NCBI GenBank assembly: GCA_964028335.1
Contig: OZ034800.1
Coordinates: forward strand, 62,663,694-62,727,693
Direction of reading: 5' to 3'
Source: Altica lythri
Taxonomy: Eukaryota > Arthropoda > Insecta > Coleoptera > Chrysomelidae
Length of the DNA stretch: 64,000 nucleotides
Shown: one piece after another, positions 1 through 10,341 of the stretch
Layout: the number at the start of each line of letters is the position of its first letter
How positions within the stretch are numbered: position 1 is the stretch's first letter
Translations under genes and position numbers: made by a program
Notes under the pieces: model-generated
Databases searched by the model: none
Told to the model about the DNA's origin: nothing
Seen by the model: only the letters and a program-made list of their open reading frames with translations

Positions 1-92
1 GCGCACACGAAGTCGCGGGCACCAGTTATTGATACATAAAGACCTTGCTTTTATTCGAATTACACGCAGACGAAGTCGCGGGCAAAAGCTAG
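1..92 (+). mobile_element. Helitron-like 3' terminus (fragment)
   Basis: The block CGAAGTCGCGGGCAAAAGCTAG ends in CTAG at 89-92 and is followed by T, the layout of a Helitron 3' end (small GC-rich hairpin, short gap, CTRR, host T). A diverged second copy of the same end, CGAAGTCGCGGGC, sits at 9-21. No coding part or 5' end is visible because the window begins here. Confidence 0.4.
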
Positions 93-263
93 TTTTACAA
101 TATTTTTTCTACGAACGCTTATTATTTTTAATAAATAAATTGATAAAATGTATCTAATTTCATCTAACTTACCTACGAAATACGTTGCTAGGACGAAGAA
201 AAAATCGATTGTTGATTTGTTTTTGACAGCTTGCGTCAAACAAATGTTGTAAATTCTTATTCG

Positions 264-554
264 ATGATGGAAAGTGATCAAAAAAATGAATTTCTCCCGG
301 TGGAAATTGAAGAAGCTGCTAATAAAGCTACCTTTGAATTATTGCCTAATAAGTCAAAGCGACAGTATGAGTTTTCATACGATCGTTTTCTGAAGTGGTG
401 TGATCAAAAAAATGTTAGAGGTAGGCAAACCAGTGAAAAAGTGCTGCTTGCTTACTTTGAAGAAAAGTCTAAAATATGGAAATAATCGACGCTTTGGTCC
501 AATTATTCTATGTTGAAAGCGATGATGAATATAAATAATTGCACTTTTAATTGA
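264..554 (+). pseudogene. Crypton-like tyrosine recombinase, N-terminal fragment
   Basis: Reads in one frame from the ATG pair at 264/267 through an acidic start, then EEAANKATFELLPNKSKRQYE and YDRFLKWCD, the SAM-like DNA-binding start seen in Crypton-derived insect recombinases. A TAA at 483-485 interrupts it, and the same frame continues STLWSNYSMLKAMM to TGA at 552. The catalytic half (R..HxxR..Y) is absent, so this is a dead fragment. A related start, KAANQASF, lies in the repeats at 2.9 and 11.9 kb. The family call rests on memory of the motif; that it is a broken coding remnant is clear. Confidence 0.55.
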
Positions 555-586
555 ATACAACTTCTTCTGATTTTATTTTCTTAGCA

Positions 587-613
587 GTGCTAAAAGTAAA
601 TCACTTTTAGCAC
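587..613. repeat. short perfect hairpin
   Basis: GTGCTAAAAGT and ACTTTTAGCAC form an 11 bp stem around a 5 nt loop, and the left arm is repeated just downstream. It follows the recombinase fragment directly, as a different hairpin follows the related fragment near 3.1 kb. The stretch 620-1130 is otherwise AT-rich with no gene seen. Confidence 0.55.
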
Positions 614-1137
614 TTGTGCTAAAAGTAAATGACATTTAAACCCAGTGTCGTAAAAAGACATTTTAGACACTGACAGCACGCGTTAAAAATTCCACTTTTA
701 GTGACGTTTGTAGAAAAAAATAGTTAAGCAACAAATTAAATCTGCATATGATAATTTTGTTATGGGTTCTCAGTCCGATAATTCTGGAATTGTCCGACAG
801 TTCTGTTCATCCATTCATGCAAAGAATAGCCCATCTAGAATACATGGTATTCTCTTTTTTGACGACTCAGTTATAGATAACCCTTAGGATATTGTTGATT
901 CATTTCCAAACTTTTTTTCGAGTGTCTTCATTAAATCCAAAAAATTTAATACTACAATATTGTAAATCTAAGTTATATGAATTTGGATTTGTATTTTTAA
1001 AGATGAAATTGTGAAGTTATTATTTTAAATTTTTAGTATACAAACAATAATATACTTAGAAGTTAAAAAAATGTCGGTTCCAGCTATAATTATTTTTATT
1101 ATTATTATTATCTATTTATATTATCATATTAATTCTA

Positions 1138-2587
1138 CACTGTGGGCCGAAATAAAGGAGTATATTTTTTAGTTGAAAATAACTGTTTTGTTTTTTGTGC
1201 GATTTAATTTCTTTTTGCATGCCTCATAGCCTAACATGTTCTCAACATGACTGCAAATTTGGAAAAAAAACATAACATAAATGCATTTCCTGAGAAAAAT
1301 TGGCATATTGGAACAATAGGAAAGTTCTTAAGACATCTAAGGGAAACCCATGGGTCTATTGAACATAAAAGTGGAAGAGGGAGGAAGCGAAGCTCAAGAA
1401 CTGAAGAAAACATTGCTAGAGTAAGGGTTGTTTTAGGAAATTTGCAACCTGGCCAATCTGCTGGGACAAGGAAAATTGCAAAAGAAATAGTATTTCCCGC
1501 ACATTAGTTCGAAGAATCATTAAAGAAGACTGCCATCTTAAAGTATTTAAAAAAGTTTACTGCCAATGTAAGAGAAAAACGACTGAAAAGATGTAATTTG
1601 CTACTAGGAAGATTCCGCTCTCGTGAAGACATTAGAAAAATATGGTTTTCAGATGAAAAAATATTTTAATTACGGCCTTCTAAAAATACCCAAAATAATA
1701 GGGTTTATTCTGACGTACAATTTAAGAGAGAAATTCCTCTAGACCATCTTTTAATTGAAAAAAGTCAATTCTCAAAAGTTGTAATGATCTCTGTTCCAGT
1801 ATCCATGTTGGGAAAATTTCGTCTGATTTTTGTTGATGCTAGAGTAAAATTTAATTCAGAAACATATCAAAAACAAATCTTGCAGCACCTATTACCTGAA
1901 ATTGAAGAAGTATCTTATGATTACACTTTCCAGCAGGATGGTGCTCCTTCGCACACTTCCCACAATACAAGGATATTGTTGAGTGTAATTCGGTACTATA
2001 TTGAGCCAGAGATGTGGACACCTAACAGCCCAGAATTAAATCCGGTTGACTATTCAATTTTGGGAATTTTCGAACAAAATTTGTATGAAGGACAACAATT
2101 TGAAACCATCGAACAGCTCAAAGAAAGAATGCAGTTTGTTGGAAAAATTTTGGACAGGGTGTAATAAGTGGGGCTTTCAATTTATGACGCTGACGACTAC
2201 AAGAAGTGGTAAACAATAATGGTGACCACATTCATAATATTTTAGTCTAAATTTTAAAATTATTAAACTGTTTTCATAAATGTGTTATTTGTTAAAATGT
2301 TATATTTTCCTAATTTAATAAAAAAATGATATTTTGCGAATCCGGTAATTTTGAAAAATTCCCCGTTTACTGAAGTGTTATGGATAGTTAACCTACCAAA
2401 AGAGCATATCAGTTCAATTTTAGCGAAGACAGTTTTCATTTGCAACGAGCTCAAATGCACCGTTACATAAATTTTTTATAGACGGACATGTTAGTCTATT
2501 AGCCCTGAAAAAAGAAATTTAATCGCCCAAAAAACAAAAAAGTTATTATCAACTAAAAAATGTAGTCCTTTATTTCGGCCCACAATG
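1138..2587 (+). mobile_element. mariner/Tc1-superfamily element with intact TIRs
   Basis: Inverted ends start CACTGTGGGCCGAAATAAAG on the left and CATTGTGGGCCGAAATAAAG (reverse complement) on the right. The match runs on for about 75-80 bp with few differences. A TA dinucleotide flanks both ends (1136-1137 and 2588-2589), the target duplication of this superfamily. The 1450 bp length is normal for a full-size element. The transposase inside is broken, so it could move only in trans. A solo copy of the same TIR occurs at 40131. Confidence 0.9.
1247..2164 (+). pseudogene. mariner-type transposase, frameshifted
   Basis: The N-terminal part (1247-1507) has the HTH region with GRGRKRSSRTEENIARV. 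The reading then shifts to RRIIKEDCHLKVFKK (about 1508-1590), and shifts again into KIWFSDEKIF, the first catalytic Asp, where a TAA falls at 1666-1668. The C-terminal part (1784-2164) carries FQQDGAPSHTS with the second Asp and SPELNPVDYSI with the third. There are 36 residues between the last two Asp, nearer to DD37D (maT-like) than to DD34D mariners, although an indel could alter this. At least two frameshifts and one stop make it non-functional. It lies wholly inside the TIRs. Confidence 0.88.
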
Positions 2588-2608
2588 TATATAATTGTGA
2601 CAAAATAA

Positions 2609-3215
2609 TATTTTTTTTAAAACCGGCCAGACATTAATACTTTCCGGTTTATTTTTAGGTCAGAAAATCTCATTTTGTCGGACAAGGCCAGAAAATAAAA
2701 ATGAGTCCAGTAAAAGCTTTTACCGGACTCATTTTTATTTACTTTCCAGCCTATCTTTAATGAAAAAAACAATAAAATAGTAAGTCTAAGATAGCGGTCA
2801 ATTGGTTTCTATGGTAACAGAGTTTTGTATATATTTAAAACTATAAAATAACTTGATATATTTTGACGTTTAGTTGAAAACGTGAAATTTATTATAAAAT
2901 GAATATTTAAAATGATGCATTTGATTGTGAATTAATGGAAGATGAAATTATACCAGATAAAATTGTTAAGGCGGCCAATCAAGCAAGCTTTGTTAAAAAA
3001 AATGTTAAAATTAGTAAAGAGTTCTTGTTATAAAAATGTAAACTGAATAATATGAAGTTTATGGTACAACAATGCCCGTTTAAAAAAAATATTGTACGTA
3101 ATACGTCCCAAAAGTGCTTTTACTGTACTCGCAGGCTTGCAGGGCTCGCCTATGGCTCGCCCTGCAATTTGCCCACTCGTCCAGTAAAAGACCACTTTGG
3201 GGACTTACGGAACTA
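2609..3215 (+). repeat. foldback repeat family, copy A, with Crypton-like N-terminus
   Basis: Three parts are visible. Positions 2613-2760 hold a foldback beginning AACCGGCCAGA and containing the palindrome GAGTCCAGTAAAAGCTTTTA... around 2702-2741. Positions 2780-3050 hold a short coding remnant starting at 2935 (MEDEIIPDKIVKAANQASF) that matches the Crypton-like start at 0.3 kb. Positions 3095-3215 hold an imperfect hairpin with arms CCCAAAAGTGCTTTTACTG and CCAGTAAAAGACCACTTTGG. The whole order recurs inverted at 11.69-12.15 kb and, without its middle, at 4.08-4.38 kb. Apparent ORFs across the hairpin are not genes. A non-autonomous element is the best reading. Confidence 0.75.
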
Positions 3216-3866
3216 CTATTTTCTACTACTTCAATATAATAATACACTCATTCTTACACATGGAATTAGTCCCATACTAAAGAATAGCAATATTTCGTTA
3301 GAACAATGAATTCAAAATCAAAGATTTCTATAAATTAATCTTAATCAACTTTCTTAACAACCCGACAATCACTTACAAGTATGTATAATATATAGAAAAT
3401 TGCAAACAATCGTTTGATTCATGTGGTTATGTGAATTGAATTGTTTTATAATTCTGTTATTCAATAACAAAAGTTGTTGTTTATGAATGCCCCTTAATGA
3501 ACACAACCCTAGATCATTGCTCCCACTAACTTGATATCACAACAGATGTCCTCTGCCTACAAGTCACTATATGCACATGCCGTGTGGTATTGAGTTGCAC
3601 TATAGCCGCTATTAAACAAATTCGCGGGGTCGACGAACAATCAATAGTTCCGATATTATTTGAAGTTGTTTGGTATATGATGTTACTAGTTACAAACAAA
3701 CCCTTACAAAAATTATCCGATTAATATTTAGGAAAATGTTTAGTAATTTTCTTAGGATATTTTAAAAGAGAGAAGTTATTTAGTAATTTAATTATTTGAA
3801 ACATACCTATCTCTCATGAGAAATTAAAAAACAACAAATATAATTAGGCAAACAAGAAATAACATT
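3216..3866. other. no gene seen
   Basis: AT-rich sequence without a supported ORF, RNA or clear repeat. Confidence 0.5.
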
Positions 3867-4046
3867 AAAAAATTGAAAAAAATATTACATCCGACAAGAA
3901 TCGAACCTATGACATCTATTTTTACGCGATGAATAAGGCTTGATCAAACCGCCAGATATATCCATAACCCAGTGGTTAAGGCGATATTACGTAAAGATAG
4001 ATAACTCAGACTCGTTTTATGTCGGATATAATGTTTTTTCAATTTT
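3867..4046. repeat. head-to-head pair of tRNA-derived SINE-like units (palindrome)
   Basis: The left unit reads on the - strand and has a Pol III B-box-like GGTTCGATTC and tail ...TTGTCGGATGTAATATT. The right unit reads on the + strand with an A-box-like AACCCAGTGGTTAAGG and a tail ...ATGTCGGATATAATG. Aligned to each other, the two arms share most positions out to flanking AAATTGAAAAAA, making an imperfect palindrome of about 180 bp. Cloverleaf pairing is not preserved, so these are derived sequences rather than tRNA genes. Confidence 0.55.
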
Positions 4047-4082
4047 TCCTTGCCATCTCTTGTTTATATAATTTTTAATAGT

Positions 4083-4378
4083 AGTTTACGTAACAAGTCC
4101 CGAAAGTGGTCTTTTACTGGACGAGCGGGCAACTGCAGGGCGAGCCGCAGGCGAGGCCTGCAAGCCTGCGAGTCTAGTAAAAGCACTTTTGGGACGTATT
4201 ACGTACAATATTTCTTTTTTTAACCGGTCAGAATATAGTAATTTCCAGTTTATTTTTGGGTCAAAAATCTCATTTTGTCGGACCGGACTCATTTTTATTT
4301 TCTGGCCTTGTCCGACAAAATGAGACTTTCTGGCCTAAAAATAAACCGGAAAGTACTAATTTCTGGCCGGTTTAAAAA
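4083..4378 (-). repeat. foldback repeat family, copy B (middle deleted)
   Basis: Begins with the hairpin seen at the right of copy A (arms near CCCGAAAGTGGTCTTTTACTG and AGTAAAAGCACTTTTGGG). It then has a near-palindrome at 4221-4373 whose arms start AACCGGTCAGA and AACCGGCCAGA and contain the shared CTCATTTTGTCGGAC. The Crypton-like coding part present in copies A and C is missing, which shows that the ends can exist alone. Confidence 0.75.
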
Positions 4379-4559
4379 AAAGTTTTTTATTGATAAGTAC
4401 CTCTAATACTTTTTAGTAAACGATTATTTTCAGATATCTTTTATGGGATTTTTGAAATTTTATTATATCCTTATTTGTGTATACTTTTTTGCGCGTCTAC
4501 CATAGTGGATTTTGTACAGGGAAAACAATTAAATGTGCAAGATATCTTTCAAATATTCC

Positions 4560-5330
4560 AAAGCGATTGTAATTAGTAGATTATAAGTCGGGCCAAGTAC
4601 CAGGTGACCTTACTGCGCCCTAAAACATCTTTTCCGTATACCATACATCTATAAGGTTTAGAGAGTCTGGTCTTTTAAGAAAGTCTATTATCCGCTTAGT
4701 ACGTTTCTAATCTGATTATGCTCCAAGAAGACCTATCCCAGATATTTATATCGTTGTCGAACAACTACTCCACAGTTGTAGATAATATGTTTAGCTATTT
4801 CATCTGCATACTTACAGAATCTGCATGTACCAAAGTTACCTGTGAGAATTTCTGCGATTACTCCGAGTACTAAGAGTAATTTAAAGTAACGCATTGAAAG
4901 CTGTATTAACCTTTTTGCTTATCTTTGGCCTTGATCGTTTTTCCAGTAGGTTGCACTGATTTATTTTTCCCAATTGTGAACCTCATCCATAATGCAGGTT
5001 TTAGAGATGCCAAAGAAAGGTTCACGTCCAATAACAGGAATACTAGCTTCTTCTTTTGCGAGATCATCAGCAATCTCATTTCCGACAATCCCTTTTTGCC
5101 TGTTACCCACAGCAAAGTTACTTTGTTGTGTTGCTCAAAAACTGTTTGCAGTTCCTGGCTATTTTGAACTCGAACGTGGTAGATTGTAAAGCGTTAAAGC
5201 AGCTTGGTTATCGGAAGCAATAAATATTTTAACTGAATTGAGGCATTTTTCGTGCAATATTGAGCACAGAAGTCTATTAATGTTAATACTAACATTTAGT
5301 CAAAATTTCATTTCATTTCCAAAGTGATCT
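4560..5330 (-). pseudogene. non-LTR retrotransposon ORF2 C-terminus (RNase H and zinc knuckle)
   Basis: Read on the - strand with frame changes. Near 5215 there is IASDNQAAL, holding an RNase H acidic residue. Then come VTLLWVTG and GNEIADDLAKEEA (5010-5120), followed by REPFFGIS. Near 4830 is CRFCKYADEIAKHIIYNC, a CCHC-type knuckle typical of the last domain of I/Jockey-like LINEs. The reverse transcriptase part is missing, so this is a 5'-truncated, mutated copy. Related pieces lie at 37.6, 43-44 and 61.5-64 kb. Confidence 0.75.
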
Positions 5331-5703
5331 GTCATGCTGACTTATTATTATTTGGAGGAGCTGGTATTTAAACCTAAAAATTAGACAAACGAAACGATAT
5401 TCAGAAAAAATTTAAACGAAAGTTGCATTTTTTCATTTTTCTTTTACCATTTCTTGTTTGTCTAATTTGTAAATTTTAAAAATCCGATGATAGATGTCTC
5501 AAATAATTAATTTACTACAAACAAAATGTGTGTTATTCAAAAAAGGCTCTATGACAAGGTCATATATGGAAGTTGTATGGGTCAGTTGTCAGGTGTTTGC
5601 GTTTTGAAAGTTGGTTGCATTTTTAATCGGAATGCTCAGGAGTAGCAGTAATTAGCATAAGCAGTAGTTTCTAGTTACAAGAAAAAAATAACCTAAACCT
5701 AAA

Positions 5704-6470
5704 TAAAAAAATTCGAAAAGAGGTTGACCTTAAAGGCCATCCTTGCAACTTCCCGCTAGTTTTAACCGCAAAGCTATAGTAACGTGACGTATTTTGACGT
5801 TTTTGACTTTTTTTGAAATGTTTAAAAAGCCATAACTTAACGCCTTATTCGATTTTGATGTTCAAGATGGCATTCGACGCAGTGTTTTGAGACCTAAAAA
5901 CGTTATCGAGAGTGCAAAATCGGTTAGTCAAAAAATCTCTAAGTTATTGAAAAAAAACACTTTTTTTGAAATTTTTCGACAACGATATCTCACGAACGAA
6001 TTAACCGATTTTAATTTGCAAAACGGCATTTGGCGTGGCTTTTTAAGCTTGAGAGCTGATTAGGATATGAAATTGATCGATGCAATAGCCAAAAAGATAT
6101 GCCCAAAAAACATCATTTTTACCAATTGTTTTTTTCGGTTATTTTGAAATTTCTCGAAATCTACCGGCTCGAATCGGTTCAAACTTACAGGGAATCTAAG
6201 TTAGATGAAACTCTTTGAAATGCTTTTTATTTCATTCCGATCGGTCAAGCCGTTCAAAAGTTATAAGAGGTTTACATACATCCACACACACACACACTTC
6301 CACACGTACATACAGACATACAGACACCCTCGTAAAAATAGTCAGGGGAGGTTCCTAAGACCTCAAAACGTTGAGATCCGATGAAAACTCGATTTTAGAA
6401 AAACGGGGTGAAACCAATAACTTCCCGATTTTAAAAAAATTTTTAATTTTTTTTTAGCGGGAAGTTAAAA
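5704..6470. mobile_element. non-autonomous repeat, AACTTCCCGCTA family, copy 1
   Basis: Near-identical to 54393-55210. Short inverted ends AACTTCCCGCTA (5747) and TAGCGGGAAGTT (ending 6466) frame about 720 bp without coding capacity. The two copies also share about 40 bp to the left (TTGACCTTAAAGGCCATCC), so the true edge may lie outside the inverted ends. A short CA run and the motif CACGTACATACAGACATACAG lie near 6285-6320. The class is unknown to me. Confidence 0.8.
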
Positions 6471-6877
6471 ATTATGACTTCAATTAAATATTCACAACCC
6501 TAAAAAAACACATGTATAAAAAAACGGGTGTGGCAGTCTGTAGGACTGTCGGCAGAAGTTATACTTCTATGCACGCGCCCGGATTCATAAATTTGTATGC
6601 GAATGATTTAGCAAAATCATTATATAATATTCGTGATCAGCGACCTCAAAAACCTCCTAGTACCGAGTGCACACTCATTTTATATCGAATTTGCATAAAA
6701 TTCCTGGAGGCGAGGTCCGTCTTAAGCACCAGGTGTGTCAAACACATAATTATGATATGTCACTATGATATTCAAAACATTAGCTCAGACTGTTTTTTTT
6801 ATATCTATCTCTTTTCAATGTACTGAATGTTTAAACGGTATTCAAAGGACTTATAGTTATGACTAAACATGTGGTAA

Positions 6878-7047
6878 ATGAACAAATGTTGCAAAATGCA
6901 GAATATTATTTATTCTATCGCTTTACTAGTTTTGAAAAATATTTTTAAAAACATTGACCATTTAACTAAGAAGAAATTGAAAATATTTTTCAAAACTAGT
7001 AAAGCGATAGAATAACTAATATCCTGCATTTTGCAACATTTGTTCAT
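6878..7047. mobile_element. 170 bp palindromic MITE with TAA target duplication
   Basis: The arms run from ATGAACAAATGTTGCAAAAT on the left to its complement ATTTTGCAACATTTGTTCAT on the right, including the shared block TTCTATCGCTTTACTAGTTT. TAA flanks both sides (6875-6877 and 7048-7050). Long near-perfect TIRs with a 3 bp TAA duplication fit a PIF/Harbinger-type MITE. The overlapping reading frame at 6512-6826 is not supported as a gene. Confidence 0.75.
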
Positions 7048-7050
7048 TAA

Positions 7051-9180
7051 TAACTCGCTTTATTAAGTAAGACACTATTACAGTTTTCTGTAATAATACA
7101 TTTAATGTGGTAAATATTTCATCTTTGTTTTTACCGACCAATATACCATAAATGTGTATCTGTCTCTCTCTTACTCACACCATTACACATGTAATGATTT
7201 TTCTCATTTAACCCCACACAAACTTTTTCCGAAGAGTGCATGAATAGAAGTATAACTTCAAAAATTTTGAATAACGATTACTTTCTAGATGTTGGAATTT
7301 GAATATAAATACTGAAAATTAATTATTAAGACTAGATAATACAAAAAATTGACTATAGTTAGAACAATCAAAAACACCAAAACTAATATTTATTCTTGTA
7401 AAATAAGAAAGTCCAATGAGAATACAAAGTGGTCTGTGATGACATTCCATCCATGACCAATCAGACTTTTGAACTGTTGATTATATCAAATTTCCTAAAA
7501 ATAGTTGATTATATTCAAACAATATAATTCAACTTTCTTAGATTTCGACAACAAACAAAATTTAAATAAATATTTTTAACGTCTGAAAAGATCCAGAAAA
7601 ATAGCCAAAATAAAATTTCCAGATGTACTATTCACTTTACTTGACTCTGACTTTATTTTTCTTCCCAAATTCGTCTAATCGTGTTTTTTACAACTCGTAT
7701 GCAATATTTTACATATGGTGCAAATGTGGCCCTATACCCGCAGCCCATATACTCTATGGTGCGTGCCCTTTGAAAAGAGAAGACCGGTTGCACAAAAATC
7801 AGAAGTAGCGTGTTTCCCTATATATTTTATATGACGCATATGTCGCCCACATTAGATCAACTTCACTAACTGTTTTGAAGGAAAGTCGTTAGTTGACATT
7901 AGTTCCAATTCGTCTGGTGCTTATTTAAATACAAAATCTGAAATTTGAGAAGCGTTGCTAATTTTTATTTTACCTTAATATGCCTATTCCACACGTGGTT
8001 TGTTATTGTCAAACCAAATATGTATTTCGAATAACCGAAAATGCTAGGTTTTAAACAATAAATATTGGAGTATTTTATCTCCTGAATATTTTTACAATTA
8101 CATTATTTTTTGGGTAAAGAAACTAGAGACTTCATTAATTGGATATGTGGTACTAACCTGGGGGTGAGAAAACCATTAAGAATATGAAGTACCTATAGTT
8201 AAAAATTGTATGTTTATTAAATTTAGCTATAACTGAACTAAAGTAAGATTTCTGTTCATATATGTAAACAATTCATGGTCAAATTCTACTTCACAAATTA
8301 TTTCCTATCTACCAAAATTATTTATACACATAAATAAAATTGAAGTGCTTGTTTGTGATATAATCGTTTTTGACTAAGTGGGTATGCATACACGATACAT
8401 AAATCAAAATAACATTTTATACAATTTTTTTGTCTGTCTGTTTGTTCTTGTAAAGTATACATATGAAAAGGGCTCCACGAAGTTTCAAATTTTTAGGCCA
8501 ATTATTTATAACTTTTATCCCATTGTTTATACCAACAGAAATTAGGAAAAAAGTTGTTTGTTAACAATTGAATAACTTATTGAAAAATTGTGACAAAATG
8601 ATTTTTCCAACTGAATTAGATTCTTTCAAGTGTTAGGAAAATACTGAAATTTTTTCAAATTTTTAAAATCACATTTTATGTCATAAAAAAAATATTTTAT
8701 CTGATAAACCCCGTTTAGCGGCAGCGCGCGAATGCTGTAAAAGCCGAGCGGAGCACTATTTTCAACGTGAAATTAAAATTATAAATAATGGAGATAGAGT
8801 TCCGGCAGTTGGACTTTTTTATTGGAAATTTCCTCCTCTTTCAGGATCTTTTTTCAAAATTCCTTAAATGTCATTATTTTAAAAGTTATTAACGAAAAAC
8901 TAAATACCTTTTTTTTTTATCTTATTTTGTTAATAACAATCGCAATTTTTTATGTGCTAATATACCCTTAAAAAACATTTTTCTAGACGTCATTCCGAAT
9001 CAAATGAGCTATGGCACATATTTTTAGGAGCTTTATTTCTATTTAACACGTTTTTGAACTTGTTGACTTGTTGTGTCTCAACGACTTCGTTTAAAAATTG
9101 AGTTCTAGCATTTATATAATGCTTTTTTAAACACGCACGAAGTCGTGTGCATAGCAAGTACTATTTAAATCAAATATGTT
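7051..9180. other. no gene seen
   Basis: AT-rich. A small GC patch lies near 8715-8750, and a decayed Helitron-end-like string (CACGAAGTCGTGTGC) lies near 9126-9140. No ORF resembles a known family. Confidence 0.5.
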
Positions 9181-9490
9181 ACATTTATTAAATAGTTTGT
9201 TGTCTACAAAAAGAATCAAGGGTTATAGGGAACAAATTCGTGAGAGCAACTTTATTATTGATTTCGGTCATTGGATACGAAAATATGAAAAAATCGAGGT
9301 ATGCGAGAAATTCAGCCTCCCGTTTATGAGAACTGGGTAAATTTGTCATGATTTTAAAAAATCGTGATTATCTCAAAATTGATTCATTTTGAGAAAAAAA
9401 GGACACAAGTCCTTTTTGTTAAAAAAATTAATTTTCCATCGATCTAGTGCTTAGTGAAGTTAAAAAATATATTTTTTATGTAAAATAAAT
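9180..9490 (+). repeat. dispersed repeat, partner of 12145-12390 (inverted)
   Basis: Shares, in opposite orientation with 12145-12390, the ordered blocks ACAAATTCGTGAGAG, TTTCGGTCATTGG, AAAAAATCGTGATTA, ATCGATCTAGTG and TTAGTGAAG. The pair brackets 2.6 kb that contains a LINE remnant and foldback copy C. It is either two independent insertions or the ends of a large decayed element. Confidence 0.55.
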
Positions 9491-9683
9491 GAAAAATTAA
9501 GAAAAAAACGAAGAATTTTTTTTGTTTTTTTTACCTATAACTTTTTTTGAGGCTAAAGAGGTATAGGCATTGGTTTTAAAAAACTTTGCAGGAGATAAGA
9601 ATTTTTGAAATTTACTATTTTGTTTAAATATTTTTGCATTTGTTTTTTATACCAATTTCATTTAATTTTTTAACAAAAATAAA

Positions 9684-10244
9684 AGCGGCCAAGTGCGAGT
9701 TGGACTAACCCATTAAGGGTTCCGTAGCAGCAAGTAACAATATAAAAGTTCTTGTAGTTCGTTGTAACTTTGATCGATGTTTTAAAAAAAAAACTAACTA
9801 TAACCTAACTAACTATAGATCTCGGTCAAACCAATTTTCGGTGGAAGTTTACATGGTAATGTACATCATATATTTTTTTAGTTTTATAATTCTCTTTTTT
9901 CAGAAGTTACAGGAAGGGCATTCATTTTACCACTTTGCAAGTATCTTTCGCGCAAACTATTCAGTTTAGAAAAAAATTAAAAATCAATTTTGAAGACCTA
10001 TCCATAGATAACAAGTATGGGTTGGATGAAAAAAAATTAAGTAGGTATCAGTTTTAAGTATGGGGAACTCCCAAATTTTTTATTTTTTTATTTTTGTGTA
10101 AGACAGAAGACATCTACTTACCAAGTTTCATCAGTATAGTTCTTAAAGTTTCGGAAATAAGTGGCTGTGACATACGGACAGACAGACACACATGACGAAT
10201 CTATAAGGGTTCCGTTTTTTGGAATTTGGCTACGGAACCCTAAC
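9684..10244. mobile_element. non-autonomous repeat with AGGGTTCCGTAGC ends
   Basis: Starts GCGGCCAAGTGCGAGTTGGAC, with AGGGTTCCGTAGC at 9716-9728, and ends with the inverted GCTACGGAACCCTAA at 10229-10243. The tract GGACAGACAGACACAC followed by TAAGGGTTCCGTTTTT is characteristic of a repeat common in insect genomes. It has no coding capacity. Confidence 0.6.
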
Positions 10245-10341
10245 AAGTACATATAATACAATTAATTTGTTTTATATCGTAATTCATTTAATAATACTTT
10301 GTTACACAATATGCATTGTACATTATTATATTTGTATATAA

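Noticed and set aside
3052..3309. 85-codon ORF, and its relative at 4086-4292
   Set aside because: Both run through the two arms of the foldback hairpin; the similarity is of DNA structure, not protein.
3895..3970. A genuine tRNA gene
   Set aside because: Box-like motifs are present but the acceptor and anticodon stems do not pair.
6512..6826. 104-codon ORF before the 6.9 kb MITE
   Set aside because: Its start (KTGVAVCRTVG) resembles a frame at 58.48 kb near a TIR (RTGVAVSRSLW), so it is probably repeat end sequence; the remainder is AT-rich.
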